Positions 1-8,364 are shown, counted from the stretch's first letter. The stretch is DNA of 64,000 bases from Bog-473 sp963821755 (GCA_963821755.1 CAWGEX010000002.1:620001-684000), one strand, 5' to 3'. Program-made: numbers and translations. The notes: a model not told the origin generated them from the sequence alone.

Positions 1-3
1 GGA

Positions 4-755
4 GTGGCCAAGCGAGTCCGTGATCGCGCTTCCGGCAACTTGCTCGCGGGAGATGACGCTCCCTACAACCAATACAACGCGGCGCTCTTCCAGGAGCGGT
101 TCCATCCCAAAATCCCAATAGAAGGTCTCTCGGTGTTGGACGTAGGCTGCGGCCCTGGTGCGAAGCTCCGCTGGATGACGGAGCAGCATCCTGGACGCGT
201 AGTGGGATGTGACCAATCATCAGAGATGGTCAACCTGGCCAAGCGCAACGCCCCTGAAGCAGAAATCATTCAGATTGACGGCGAGAACCTGCCCTTTGCG
301 GACAAAGAGTTCGATGTCGTCACCACGACCACGGTGCTCCAACACAACCCTGACGATCGGCGGGCAAAATTGCTCGGTGAGATCTGTCGAGTCAGCGCAA
401 AAGACGTCTTCCTCTTTGAGGACACCCCAGTGGAGATGCCTCCGCCCACAACAACAGCGGGGCCTTACAGAACTTCTTTGGTCGCCCAGTCGGCTGGTAT
501 GCAGGGGTGTGCTCCTGCCACGGCTTCGAGCCGATCGAGATTGACCGGCTGGAGACGTTCGTGAGCCGGACTGTGTTCATGCGGCTCTGGGGTCACCTCA
601 ACCGAGGTCATCGGAATGAGGGAGAGGGGTTTTCAAGGCTGCATCTCGCTATCGAGAAGCGGACCCTACCAATCACAAAACGTCTCGACCGAATAATCAG
701 GAGTCCCGGCGGCGAAAACACCATGATGCACTTCCGGCGAGGAACTGCGAGGTAA
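4..755 (+). pseudogene. class I SAM-dependent methyltransferase, frameshifted
   Basis: A Rossmann-fold methyltransferase (substrate unknown) is encoded in two frames. The first part carries SAM-binding motif I (VLDVGCGPGAKL, about residues 44-55), the acidic GCD after strand 2, and a D-G-E-N-L-P-F-A-D segment as in UbiE-like enzymes. After roughly position 430 this frame becomes low-complexity. Sensible sequence continues in the frame that contains NNSGALQNFFGRPVGWYAG and ends at 755. One indel of the -1 type near 420-450 explains both halves, and the repaired product would be about 250 aa. The GTG at 4 is the first start inside the window, so the true 5' end may lie upstream. It is either a real pseudogene or a sequence error; the neighbourhood contains other frameshifted genes. 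Confidence 0.7.
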
Positions 756-1120
756 CGGACTGAGTGGCCTACGGTGCATTACCGAGTGACACCGAAGTGC
801 CGAAGTGGGGCAGGCTTTGTCGCTTCCGTCGTAGGCTGGCGGCCGGATGTGGAACCGTAAGGTCGTTGAGAAGTGGGCCAACGTGACGGGGCGCGACGAT
901 TGTGGGCCAATGATAAGCGATACGTCTTGGGCAACGGTCGTCGTCGCCGGCCTGGGCATCATCGGCACCGGTGCAGGAGCAGATGACTACGGCGAGGTTG
1001 AACTTGTTGACCTCTATACATGTGACGATCACTGGATTCCAAGCGACCAACCGTTCGCGTCAGCTGGAGGAGCCAGCGACTCCTGGACGAGCCCGACGAT
1101 AGCTGGACGCAGGGCGAGCC
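756..1120. other. stretch without a recognisable gene
   Basis: Open frames exist here, for example 847-1197 on the plus strand, but their translations show no family resemblance, no clear ribosome-binding site and no coding-like composition. I see no RNA gene or repeat. Confidence 0.5.
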
Positions 1121-1655
1121 TTGCGTATCAGACATATCATGAGCGCATGGCTCAATATCACGGCGGGTTGTCATGGGCCGGCCCCAGATCCGGCTGAAGG
1201 CGAACTCTCGCTGGACGATGACCGGATCGAGGTGATCAAGATGGTCAGCACGGTCCTAAAGAAGTACAAAGAGACGGTCGTGACGATTCAAGTTAAGGCT
1301 ATCGAATGCGTCGAAATCACTAGTGAACAGGTCGCCAGGTCAAGGTTCCTCACCTTTGGCGGGACTCTCTAAAGGTGCCGTAGATCGAGGCACCCTGATC
1401 GTCCATCTCAAGAGCGGGCAGGCGGGCTACTTCTCCATCAATGACTATTCCCAGCGCGAAATTCTGGGAAAGATCACGCCTTGGCTGCGCAGTACGCAAA
1501 TCCGGGTTGGGACGCCGTCGTCCAAGAGTCCGACGCCCGCGAGCTCCAATCCCATATCCGTCGCCGACGAGATTGCCAAACTCGGAGCATTGAAGGCCCA
1601 GGGACTCCTGTCTGAGGAGGAGTTTGCCGCGCAGAAGGCGAAGCTGCTCGCCTAG
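1121..1655 (+). pseudogene. PH-like / SHOCT-domain protein, frameshifted
   Basis: Two overlapping plus-strand frames together look like one short protein. The upstream frame gives a PH-like beta-strand region (DRIEVIKMVSTVLKKYKE through SRFLTFGG). The downstream frame resumes with KGAVDRGTLIVHLKSGQAGY and ends in a typical C-terminal SHOCT helix pair (ISVADEIAKLGALKAQGLL, SEEEFAAQKAKLLA). The frames join at about 1350-1370 with a single-base shift. SHOCT modules are short C-terminal oligomerisation motifs in bacterial proteins of varied function. The 5' limit is uncertain, and the indel may be natural or an error. Confidence 0.6.
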
Positions 1656-2261
1656 TGACTGAGGCTCTATCGCCTTCGCCACCCCATACGGCACCGATAC
1701 TTTCCCAGATCCGTCAGACGGGCTCGGAAGAATTGGTGGCGAGTGAGGCACCTGAGGCCGTGAGCTACACGTGGCGGGTGCGACCGACGTGTGCTGAAGG
1801 ATCTTGGGCTGTGATCGAAGATTGAGCGCACCAAGCATTACGGCGGTAAAGACTCTTTTTGCCCACTCGCGCAACACATGTTTCTTCACTCGGTGCGAGG
1901 AAAACCTCACGCGCGCTGAGTGGGCTCAGGTGAACGCGGAAGTTGCGCACATCAAAGGAGAAAAGCCGACGAGTGCGCGATATGACCCGGCGCTCGACGG
2001 TTCGGGATGAGGCGAGCGACACGCAGCTAGTGGACCAAACACCCGAAGGGGTTTACCTTCAACCCCCGAAAGCGCCTTTGCGATTTGAGCCAGAAGGACG
2101 TTGGTACTTTTGTTGTTCGGCCAGCAATGCGTAGAACCGCTGGTTCGTCTCGCCCTGGCCTCTTCGTCTGGTCGTAAATGGCTCGGTCAAAGCTCATGTG
2201 ATAACCCTCCTGGTTTTAGGCTGGATACTTCTGCTTTGTGGTGTCATCATGACTTACTCCA
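1656..2261. other. stretch without a confident gene
   Basis: About 600 bases, more AT-rich than the core regions. Small frames such as 1804-2010 and 1943-2134 lack convincing similarity. The peptide ENLTRAEWAQ near 1899-1928 recalls the C-terminus of some large WD40/STAND proteins, but nothing around it supports that. No RNA gene is seen. Confidence 0.4.
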
Positions 2262-3062
2262 TTGGGGGATTATGGCTTGAGAAATCGCAGATGGCTTCAA
2301 GGCAACCCTGTCCATCGCGCCATGGGTCTCGGCGCCATCATTGGGTTGGCGCTACCTCTGGCGGCCTATTTCTGGTTCATCGAGTCGTACAGCACCAACG
2401 TCATCTACTGGGATCAATGGAATGATGTCAGCCTGCTGGGTGACTCGTATTCAGGCACCCTGAGTCTCGGAAGTCTTTGGCAACAGTATGGCGATCACCG
2501 AATGCTCTTCCCCAGGCTCATCGTTCTCGAATTGGCTCACACGACGAGCTTCAATATCGTCTTTGAGGAGTTTTTGAGCGGGGTCATGCTCGCCCTAGCC
2601 ACTGGATTGATCATCTGGTCTCATAAGCGCCGATCGCCGTCTACACCGTGGCTCTACTACGCCCCGGTCGCGCTGCTTCTGCTGTCATTCGTCCAGTATC
2701 AGGACACGCTGTGGGGGTTCCAAATGGCCTGGTATCTGGTACTCCTCGCCCTCGGAGCTACCCTGTTCCTCCTCGACCGAATGCACCTGAGTGGCCTCGC
2801 TGTGGCAGGGGCTGTGGCCTGTGCGGTCGTCGGCAGCTACTCCTCGCTCCAGGGATTGTTGATCTGGCCCGCCGGGCTTGTGCTTCTGTTGCTTCGCCAC
2901 CGATCACGGCGCATCATCATCGGCTGGATCGGTGCTGCGCTGGTGACGGTCGCCGGGTATTTCTTCCACTTCTCTTCGAGCTCAACTCAACATGCCACGG
3001 GAGGGACGGTCAGCGTGTGGGTGAGTGCCCGAGCCAGGTCTGACTCCATCAAAACCGGCTGA
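2262..3062 (+). CDS. truncated polytopic membrane protein interrupted by an IS element
   Basis: A hydrophobic protein with about six membrane segments (near residues 20-40, 105-123, 132-150, 155-172, 180-205 and 215-235). It contains the motif IYWDQWND after the first helix and FVQYQDTLWGFQMAW before the third. I recognise this layout from large uncharacterised actinobacterial membrane proteins found beside surface-polysaccharide genes, but I cannot name the function. The frame keeps its character only to about residue 245 (HFSSSSTQH). The remaining residues up to the stop at 3062 read into the left end of the IS110-like element, so the gene is 3' truncated. The start is TTG at 2262 or the internal ATG at 2322; neither has a strong ribosome-binding site. 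Confidence 0.6.
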   Translation: MGDYGLRNRRWLQGNPVHRAMGLGAIIGLALPLAAYFWFIESYSTNVIYWDQWNDVSLLGDSYSGTLSLGSLWQQYGDHRMLFPRLIVLELAHTTSFNIVFEEFLSGVMLALATGLIIWSHKRRSPSTPWLYYAPVALLLLSFVQYQDTLWGFQMAWYLVLLALGATLFLLDRMHLSGLAVAGAVACAVVGSYSSLQGLLIWPAGLVLLLLRHRSRRIIIGWIGAALVTVAGYFFHFSSSSTQHATGGTVSVWVSARARSDSIKTG

Positions 3063-3117
3063 CGTCCTTTCGGACTGTCCTGAAGTCGATCCGTCGGCCC
3101 GGCTCGGACACTCACCC
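3019..3117. repeat. 17-bp inverted repeat in IS110 left end
   Basis: GGGTGAGTGCCCGAGCC at 3019-3035 is matched at 16 of 17 positions by the reverse complement of 3101-3117 (GGCTCGGACACTCACCC). The spacing of 65 bases suits an RNA stem-loop better than a protein operator. Confidence 0.75.
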
Positions 3118-3231
3118 GACACCCATCGGTCGGACGGAGTGACCTCATAGGAGCCTGCCGCACAGGCCCATCGCTGTCCTGTCCGTCGTCCCGCGGTGCG
3201 GTGCCACCCAACCCCAATCGCGAACGAAGGG
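3019..3231 (+). ncRNA. candidate IS110 bridge RNA region (left end)
   Basis: IS110-type elements express a structured non-coding RNA from the non-coding end next to the transposase; it pairs with donor and target DNA. This stretch is in the right place and has the right size: it lies between the truncated host gene and the transposase start. It begins with a 17-base arm at 3019-3035 (GGGTGAGTGCCCGAGCC) that pairs with 3101-3117 with one mismatch and encloses about 65 bases. Those bases hold a further small hairpin (GTCC TTTC GGAC). Exact RNA ends and guide loops cannot be fixed from one copy. Confidence 0.4.
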
Positions 3232-3237
3232 ATGACG

Positions 3238-4300
3238 ATGACCACTATCGCGCGCAGGATCACCGGCGGGGTCGACACGCACCTCGACGTGCACGTGGCG
3301 GCTGCCTTCGACGAGCGAGGAGCGCTCCTCGGCGTCGAGAGCTTCGCGACGACAGACAGCCGGCTATCGGGCGCTGCCTCAGCTGGCTGCAGCGACTTCG
3401 GGACCGTCGAGCTGGTCGGCGTCGAAGGCACCGGCAGCTACGGGGCCGGGCTCACCCGCGCACCTCCTCGGCCGAGCGAGTCTCGCGTCGTCGAGGTCGA
3501 CCGTCCCAACCGCCAGCGCCGGCGGCGCAAGGGCAAGTCCGACCCCGAAGACGCCGTCGCGGCCGCCCGGGCCGCCCAGGGCGGGCGACGCCACCGGGTC
3601 AGGCCAAGACGAGGGACGGAAACGTCGAGGCCATGCGGGTTCTGCGGGTCGCGAGGTCGTCGGCCCGGAGAAGCCGGACCCAGGCGATCAACCAGATGCG
3701 CAGCCTGATCTCGACCGCCGCCGAGCGCGTTGCGAGCCGAGCTGCGCGACCTCTCCATCTACGAGGTCCTCGAAGCGGGGCAGCGCCTACCGGCACGGCG
3801 GACAAGCGCGACATCGCCTCGGTGACCAAGCTGCACCCTGCGGACTGCTGGCCCGGCGGGCGCATCGCCCTCGAAGAGGAGGTCAAAGAGATCGACGCGA
3901 GTGCTCGAAGACCCTCGTCGCCGAGACCGCACCCGAACTCGTCGCAGTCGACGGGCGTCGGGACCGACGTGGCGTCCGCGCTCCTGGTGGCCGCCGGAGA
4001 CAACCCCGAACGCCTGCAAGAGCGAGGCGACCTTCGCCCATCTCTGCGGAGCGTCGCCGATCGACGCCAGCAGCGGCAAGCAGCACCGGCACCGACTCAA
4101 CCGCAGCGGGGACCGCCAGGCCAACTCCGCGCTGTGGCACATCGTCTTCACCCGGATGGTCAACGACCCGCGAACCAGCGACTACATCGAGCGGCGGATG
4201 AAGGAGGGTCGGACCAAGAAGGAGGCGATGCGCTGCCTCAAGCGCTACGTCGCTCGAGAGGTGCTCGGCGCAGCTACCGCAGGACAGCACTTGCGCTTGA
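3238..4300 (+). pseudogene. IS110-family transposase (DEDD), multiply frameshifted
   Basis: This is the transposase of the element. The start at 3238 (MTTIARRITGGVDTHLDVHV) has a GAAGGG ribosome-binding site 7 bases upstream. Visible family marks are the first catalytic Asp in GGVDTH, the Glu in VGVEGTGSYG, the Asp pair in GKSDPEDA, the central INQMRSLI, and the C-terminal Transposase_20 part with VGTDVASALLVAAGDNPER, FAHLCGASPIDASSGK, HRLNRSGDRQANSALW and RCLKRYVAREV. These pieces sit in different frames, switching at least five times (near 3380, 3600, 3740, 4010 and 4290). No single intact protein can be made. Nearly all damage is of the indel type; the residues within each segment remain conserved. 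Confidence 0.75.
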
Positions 4301-4395
4301 CAATCCATAGGAGCATCGTACTGGGTCACCTCATGGCTTGCGAGGCCGCTTGCGCACGAGCACGGCCCGATTCGCATCGGGCTAGGAAGCCTTCG

Positions 4396-5829
4396 TCAGG
4401 GAAGATTGAGCGCGAAGAGTTGGTGCTGCGAGCTGAATGGGTCCCCGTCGGCGAAGTAGGCCACCCCGTTGGCGACCGCCGCGTCACCGAAGACGGCGGC
4501 CCCGGCGACAGTGCTAAACAATGGTTTGCACACCACCGGAGTGCCCGAACATCCGCTACTGCCGTTGGCGTCAAATGCCACCAGGCCGTTGGCCGTCGCG
4601 CTGTTGGCCGTCGAATAGAGCACATCGTTGGCCACGACCGGGCCCCCGCTGATTGAAGCTCCACCGGGATAGCTCCGAAGTGGCGTACAGACCTTCGGCG
4701 ACCCCGAGCAGTCGGTGGTCCCGGTGGCGTCGTAGGCGTTGATGCCCCCGGTTCCGACGATGTAGAGGGTCCCGCGCGCGATGGCGGGAGAGCCGCTCAC
4801 ACCCGATGCCGTCCACAGGGCGCTGCAGGTCTTCGGGGACCCCGAGCACCCAGACGTGCCGGTGGCGTCGAACGCGTAGAGGACGCTGGTCGTGGAGTTG
4901 ACGGCATAGACGGTGCCAGCACTGACCGCCGTCGTCGGATCAACGAGGTGGCCAGCACCCAGAGACGCTGACCACAGTGGTACACACGCCGTCGGTGTCC
5001 CCGAACAGCCCGTGTGCCCGGCCCCGTCGAAAGCGTACAGATTTTCGCCAGCCGAGATATAGACGACGCCGTTTGCATAGGTGGGGCTCCCCGTCGCTGC
5101 TGAGGAAGCGGACTCAGTTCCTACCCAGAGAGGGGTACACACTTTCGGAGACCCCGAGCAGTTGGTGGCCCCGGCTGCGTCGTACGCGGCGATGCCGCTA
5201 CCCGAGTTGACATACACGACTCCGTTGGCCACGGTGGGCGTGTCGCTGGCACCGTAGAGCGCTTGCCACAAGGGGGTGCAGACCTTGGGGGTACCCGAGC
5301 AGTTGGTCGTGCCGTTTTGGTCGAAGGCATAGAGAATGGTGTCGCTGACGACGTAGACCACCCCATTGGCCACCGCCGGGGTCGCTGGGAACAAACCCCC
5401 CACCTGCAGCGTCGCCGTCCACAGGGGCTGGCACGAGAGAGGCGACCCGGAGCAGTTGGTGGTGCCCACCGCGCTGTAGGCGCGCAACAGGTTGCTCGAA
5501 GTGCCAATGTCCAAGACATACAAGACCCCGTTGGCGACGACAGGCCTGGCTGGCACGGCCCGGCCGTCAGCGTCAAGCAAGTACAACGAAAAATCGGTGC
5601 AGGGCAATCCAATCTGCCAGCCTTGGACCCGAGCGCGTTCACCGGACTCCAATCGTGTCAACCTGGCCATTGCTGCGGCCCCACCATCGGGCACCGCTCG
5701 AGGCAAACCATCGTCGTAGGTCGTACCTGCAGGGTCCGACAGCCGCACGATGAGAGCTGTCATCGTCCGCTCTCTCTCCATGTAGGCATCTCTGACGCTT
5801 TTGTCTGCGGGTCGGCGGTAGTTAGCCAT
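4396..5829 (-). CDS. PQQ-like beta-propeller protein with a phage-like N-terminal head (apparent fusion)
   Basis: From about residue 95 onward the protein is a repeat protein. Seven units carry a hydrophobic strand such as VANGVVYV, a strand such as LYAFD, and a Cys-pair motif of the form CSG[ST]PxxCxPLW (seven copies, for example NCSGTPKVCTPLW). This is a PQQ-like seven-blade propeller architecture with probable one disulfide per blade, a style seen in secreted actinobacterial proteins. The first roughly 90 residues (MANYRRPADKSVRDAYMERE onward) do not look like a blade or a signal peptide. Their start at 5829 overlaps the end of a terminase-small-subunit remnant. I infer that a 5'-truncated propeller gene was joined to a phage-derived head near 5550. 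Without a signal peptide, secretion is doubtful. The first in-frame start is far upstream (6042); ATG 5829 fits best (weak AGGTGGG upstream). Confidence 0.65.
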   Translation of the reverse strand: MANYRRPADKSVRDAYMERERTMTALIVRLSDPAGTTYDDGLPRAVPDGGAAAMARLTRLESGERARVQGWQIGLPCTDFSLYLLDADGRAVPARPVVANGVLYVLDIGTSSNLLRAYSAVGTTNCSGSPLSCQPLWTATLQVGGLFPATPAVANGVVYVVSDTILYAFDQNGTTNCSGTPKVCTPLWQALYGASDTPTVANGVVYVNSGSGIAAYDAAGATNCSGSPKVCTPLWVGTESASSAATGSPTYANGVVYISAGENLYAFDGAGHTGCSGTPTACVPLWSASLGAGHLVDPTTAVSAGTVYAVNSTTSVLYAFDATGTSGCSGSPKTCSALWTASGVSGSPAIARGTLYIVGTGGINAYDATGTTDCSGSPKVCTPLRSYPGGASISGGPVVANDVLYSTANSATANGLVAFDANGSSGCSGTPVVCKPLFSTVAGAAVFGDAAVANGVAYFADGDPFSSQHQLFALNLP

Positions 5830-6118
5830 GGTTCGCCCACCTCTGGCTGACCAGCGCCCGGCCGGCGTGGGAACGGTCGGCTTGGCTGGTATCGACTGCG
5901 ATGGAAGCGAGCAGCTTGGCCTGGAGGGCCACAGCGTTGCGGATTGCGCCCAGAAGTGGAGTCTCGACTGGCTGGCCGGTGGACCCCTTGACGACGAGCG
6001 TTGTCGAAGTGGCCAGTTCGGCACGCAATCGGTCGAGGTCATCCTCTATTGCACGTAGATTGCACGGCGCTGATTGCCGCGGCGTCTCAGTGCCGTTGCT
6101 CCTGGTTAAACGGCTGTG
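5822..6118 (-). pseudogene. phage terminase small subunit (P27-like) C-terminal remnant
   Basis: The frame reads RAIEDDLDRLRAELA, then LVVKGSTGQPVETPLLGAIR and AVALQAKLLASI. That resembles the C-terminal half of P27-type small terminase subunits, which recognise phage DNA for packaging. Upstream the frame runs straight into the 3' end of tRNA-Gln with no credible start codon between, so the 5' half is missing. The break at a tRNA 3' end is what integration or excision of a prophage-like element would leave. The family assignment rests on one short motif and is tentative. Confidence 0.45.
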
Positions 6119-6191
6119 CTCCGGGGGGAGGGCTCGAACCTCCAACATCCGGCTCCAAAGGCCGACGTTCTGCCAGTTGAACTACCCCGGA
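6119..6191 (-). tRNA. tRNA-Gln (TTG)
   Basis: Read on the minus strand, the acceptor stem TCCGGGG (5') pairs perfectly with CCCCGGA (3'), followed by discriminator G. The T arm contains GGTTCGAGCCC. The anticodon stem-loop has loop CTTTGGA, giving anticodon TTG for CAA (Gln). The CCA is not encoded. Its 3' end points toward the decayed foreign segment at 1-6118. Confidence 0.92.
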
Positions 6192-6292
6192 ATTGCGCCA
6201 CCACTCCCCTCTGGGAAGGTGGGTGCGAGGTAGAGGTTAGAGGCAGGGGGCACGCCCGTTTTGCGGTGCGTCCACAGTAGGCTGCCGTTCTC

Positions 6293-6964
6293 GTGCGCAT
6301 CCTGGTAGTGGACGATGATCACGCAGTCCGGCGATCCATTGACCGCGCCCTACGGCTCGAAGGGTACGACGTGGTCACGGTGGCCTCGGGCGGCGAGGCC
6401 CTCGAGGCGTTGGCTCTGGGCCCACTCGACGCGGTGATTCTGGACCTGGGCCTGCCCGACCTTGACGGCTTGTCGGTCTGTCGCAGCATCCGGGCGGCGG
6501 GCGATGACACACCCGTCCTGATGCTGACGGCCCGTGACGCCATCGATGACCGGGTGCAAGGGCTCGATGCCGGAGCCGACGACTACCTGGTCAAGCCCTT
6601 CGCTCTGGCCGAGTTGCTGGCCCGCCTGCGGGCCCTGCTCCGCCGTCGGTTCGAGGGCGAGGGAGGCCTCCTGCGCGTCGGTGGGCTCACGTTGGACCTC
6701 TCCACCCGCGAGGCGCATCGGGGAGAGCGGTCCTTCACCTTGACCCGGATCGAATTCGACCTGCTAGAGCTCTTTCTGCGCCATCCCCGTCAGGTGCTCA
6801 CCCGCGAGGTGCTCCTCAACCGGGTGTGGGGTTTCGACTTCGACTCGGGGACGAACTCCCTGGCCGTCTACGTGGGGTACCTGCGGCGCAAGACGGAACT
6901 GGATGATGAGCCGCGCTGCATCCACACCGTGCGCGGGGTCGGCTACATCCTGCGGGACGCGTGA
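6293..6964 (+). CDS. two-component response regulator, OmpR/PhoB (MprA-like) family
   Basis: A cytoplasmic transcription factor switched by phosphorylation from the kinase encoded next. The N-terminal receiver domain (about 1-115) has the acidic pair VVDDDH, the phospho-acceptor Asp in AVILDLGLPDLDG, the Thr in LMLTARD and the Lys in DDYLVKPF. The C-terminal winged helix (about 130-223) has LTRIEFDLLELFLRHPRQVL and the recognition region TNSLAVYVGYLRRK. Length and order are normal for the family. The GTG start at 6293 gives RILVVDDD directly. The stop overlaps the kinase start by 4 bases (GTGA), so the pair is translationally coupled. Confidence 0.93.
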   Translation: MRILVVDDDHAVRRSIDRALRLEGYDVVTVASGGEALEALALGPLDAVILDLGLPDLDGLSVCRSIRAAGDDTPVLMLTARDAIDDRVQGLDAGADDYLVKPFALAELLARLRALLRRRFEGEGGLLRVGGLTLDLSTREAHRGERSFTLTRIEFDLLELFLRHPRQVLTREVLLNRVWGFDFDSGTNSLAVYVGYLRRKTELDDEPRCIHTVRGVGYILRDA

Positions 6965-8343
6965 CCTTTCGCACCCGGCTGGTCCTGGCGTCCACCGTCG
7001 CCGTCGTCGTCGCCGTGTTGGCCGCATCGACCGCCTCCTACCTCGCCGCCCGCAACACGCTGGTCAACGCGGCCGACAACTCCCTCACCGCGGCCGCGGC
7101 CAAGATCACCAGCGGCGCCACCATCACCACGACGAATGCCACCTACGACCAGGTCGTGGATTCGTCCGGCTCGGTCATCGTCGGCGGCGACCTTCCGGTC
7201 ACCGACCAGGTCCGCCAAGTGGCTGCGGGTACGGCCCCGAGCTATTTCACCACCGTCAACGTGGGTGGGAACCAATTCCGGGAACTGGTGGAACCGCTGC
7301 CGGTGGGGACGACGTTCAACGGCCAGCAATTAGAGCAGACGAGCGCACTGCAGATCGTCACCTTGCTCAATGCGACGCGCGAACTGGACCGACTCGGTCT
7401 GGTGCTGGGTGGGGTCGCCCTGAGCGGCGTCCTGCTGGCCATCGTGCTGGGTCTGCTGGTGGCCCGGACCGCGCTGGTACCCCTCAACGCGTTGACGGAC
7501 ACCGTGGAGGACCTGGCCGAGACCACCGACGTCTCCCGTCGTCTCTCCCCGGGTGGACCCGACGAACTGGGCCGGTTGCGCCGGACCTTCAACCGGCTCC
7601 TCGAGGCCCTGGAGTCTTCGCGCCGGGCGCAGAGCCAGCTTGTGCTCGACGCCTCCCACGAGCTCCGCACCCCGCTTACTAGCCTGCGCACCAACCTCGA
7701 GGTCATCCGCCGGGTCGACGAGCTCACCGAGGCGGACCGCTCCGTGCTGGTCGACGACGTGCTGGTCCAACTCCAGGAACTGACCGACCTGGTCGGCGAC
7801 ATGGCCGAACTGGCCCGAGGCGATCAGCTCCCCACCTCGACCGAGCCGCTCCGCCTCGACCTCCTGGTACGCGACGCCATCGCGGTGGCGGCAACCCACG
7901 GCCGCACCCAACTGGTGACCTTCGAACTCGAGGCCGAGGAGTGCTGGGTGGAGGGCGACCCGGACCGGCTCTCCCGGGCCATCGGGAATCTGCTGGACAA
8001 CGCCCGCAAATGGAGCCCGGCCGGAGAGACGGTGTCGGTGAGTTGCCGGGCGGGAACGGTGGTGGTGCGCGATCGGGGACCGGGCATCGCGCCGGACGAC
8101 CTCCCCCATGTCTTCGATCGCTTCTATCGAGCCGCCGCCGCCCGGGGCCTCCCCGGGTCCGGGCTCGGCTTGGCCATCGTCTCCCAGGTGGTCAAGGACG
8201 AAGGCGGCACCATCACGGCCGAAGCGGCCGAGGATGGGGGCACACGCATGTCGCTGCGCCTCCCCACGGTGGCGGCACCGGCCGACGCCGAGGGTGAAGA
8301 AACTGACACCGCCGACAGTACTGTCGAGACGTGGCGAAGGTGA
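6961..8343 (+). CDS. sensor histidine kinase, MprB-like
   Basis: A membrane sensor kinase, partner of the upstream regulator. The N-terminal helix at about residues 8-28 and a second helix at about 140-162 bracket an extracytoplasmic sensor domain. They are followed by a HAMP linker (PLNALTDTVEDLAETTDVSR), the dimerisation/phospho-acceptor box with His in DASHELRTPLTSLRTNLEVI, the N box GNLLDNARKWSP, and the ATP-binding G boxes DRGPGIAPDDLPHVFDRFYR and GSGLGLAIVSQV. At 460 aa it is a normal length. The tail is acidic and Thr-rich. The signal sensed cannot be read from the sequence. Confidence 0.92.
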   Translation: MTFRTRLVLASTVAVVVAVLAASTASYLAARNTLVNAADNSLTAAAAKITSGATITTTNATYDQVVDSSGSVIVGGDLPVTDQVRQVAAGTAPSYFTTVNVGGNQFRELVEPLPVGTTFNGQQLEQTSALQIVTLLNATRELDRLGLVLGGVALSGVLLAIVLGLLVARTALVPLNALTDTVEDLAETTDVSRRLSPGGPDELGRLRRTFNRLLEALESSRRAQSQLVLDASHELRTPLTSLRTNLEVIRRVDELTEADRSVLVDDVLVQLQELTDLVGDMAELARGDQLPTSTEPLRLDLLVRDAIAVAATHGRTQLVTFELEAEECWVEGDPDRLSRAIGNLLDNARKWSPAGETVSVSCRAGTVVVRDRGPGIAPDDLPHVFDRFYRAAAARGLPGSGLGLAIVSQVVKDEGGTITAEAAEDGGTRMSLRLPTVAAPADAEGEETDTADSTVETWRR

Positions 8344-8364
8344 CGAAGTGGCGAAGGTGATGAA
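8331..8364 (+). repeat. 17-bp tandem duplication at the kinase stop codon
   Basis: GTGGCGAAGGTGACGAA (8331-8347) is followed directly by GTGGCGAAGGTGATGAA (8348-8364), with 16 of 17 bases identical. The first copy contains the TGA stop of the histidine kinase, so the duplication left that stop in place. Confidence 0.85.

Larger units (their letters stand above)
3000..4320 (+). mobile_element. IS110-family insertion sequence, decayed
   Basis: The element consists of a left non-coding end of about 230 bases with strong secondary structure, a DEDD transposase in several frames (3238-4300), and a short right end after the TGA at 4298. It truncates the membrane protein gene on its left. The matching right half of that gene is not found after 4320, so either the insertion was followed by a rearrangement or the right flank belonged to something else. 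IS110 elements usually lack terminal inverted repeats and target duplications, so the limits here are approximate (within about 30 bases). Confidence 0.7.

Noticed and set aside
847..1197. 116-aa plus-strand ORF
   Set aside because: No family resemblance, no ribosome-binding site, and composition unlike neighbouring genes.
1804..2010. ENLTRAEWAQ peptide suggesting a WD40/STAND protein C-terminus
   Set aside because: Only ten residues, no WD40 repeats nearby, and the flanking translation is not coding-like.
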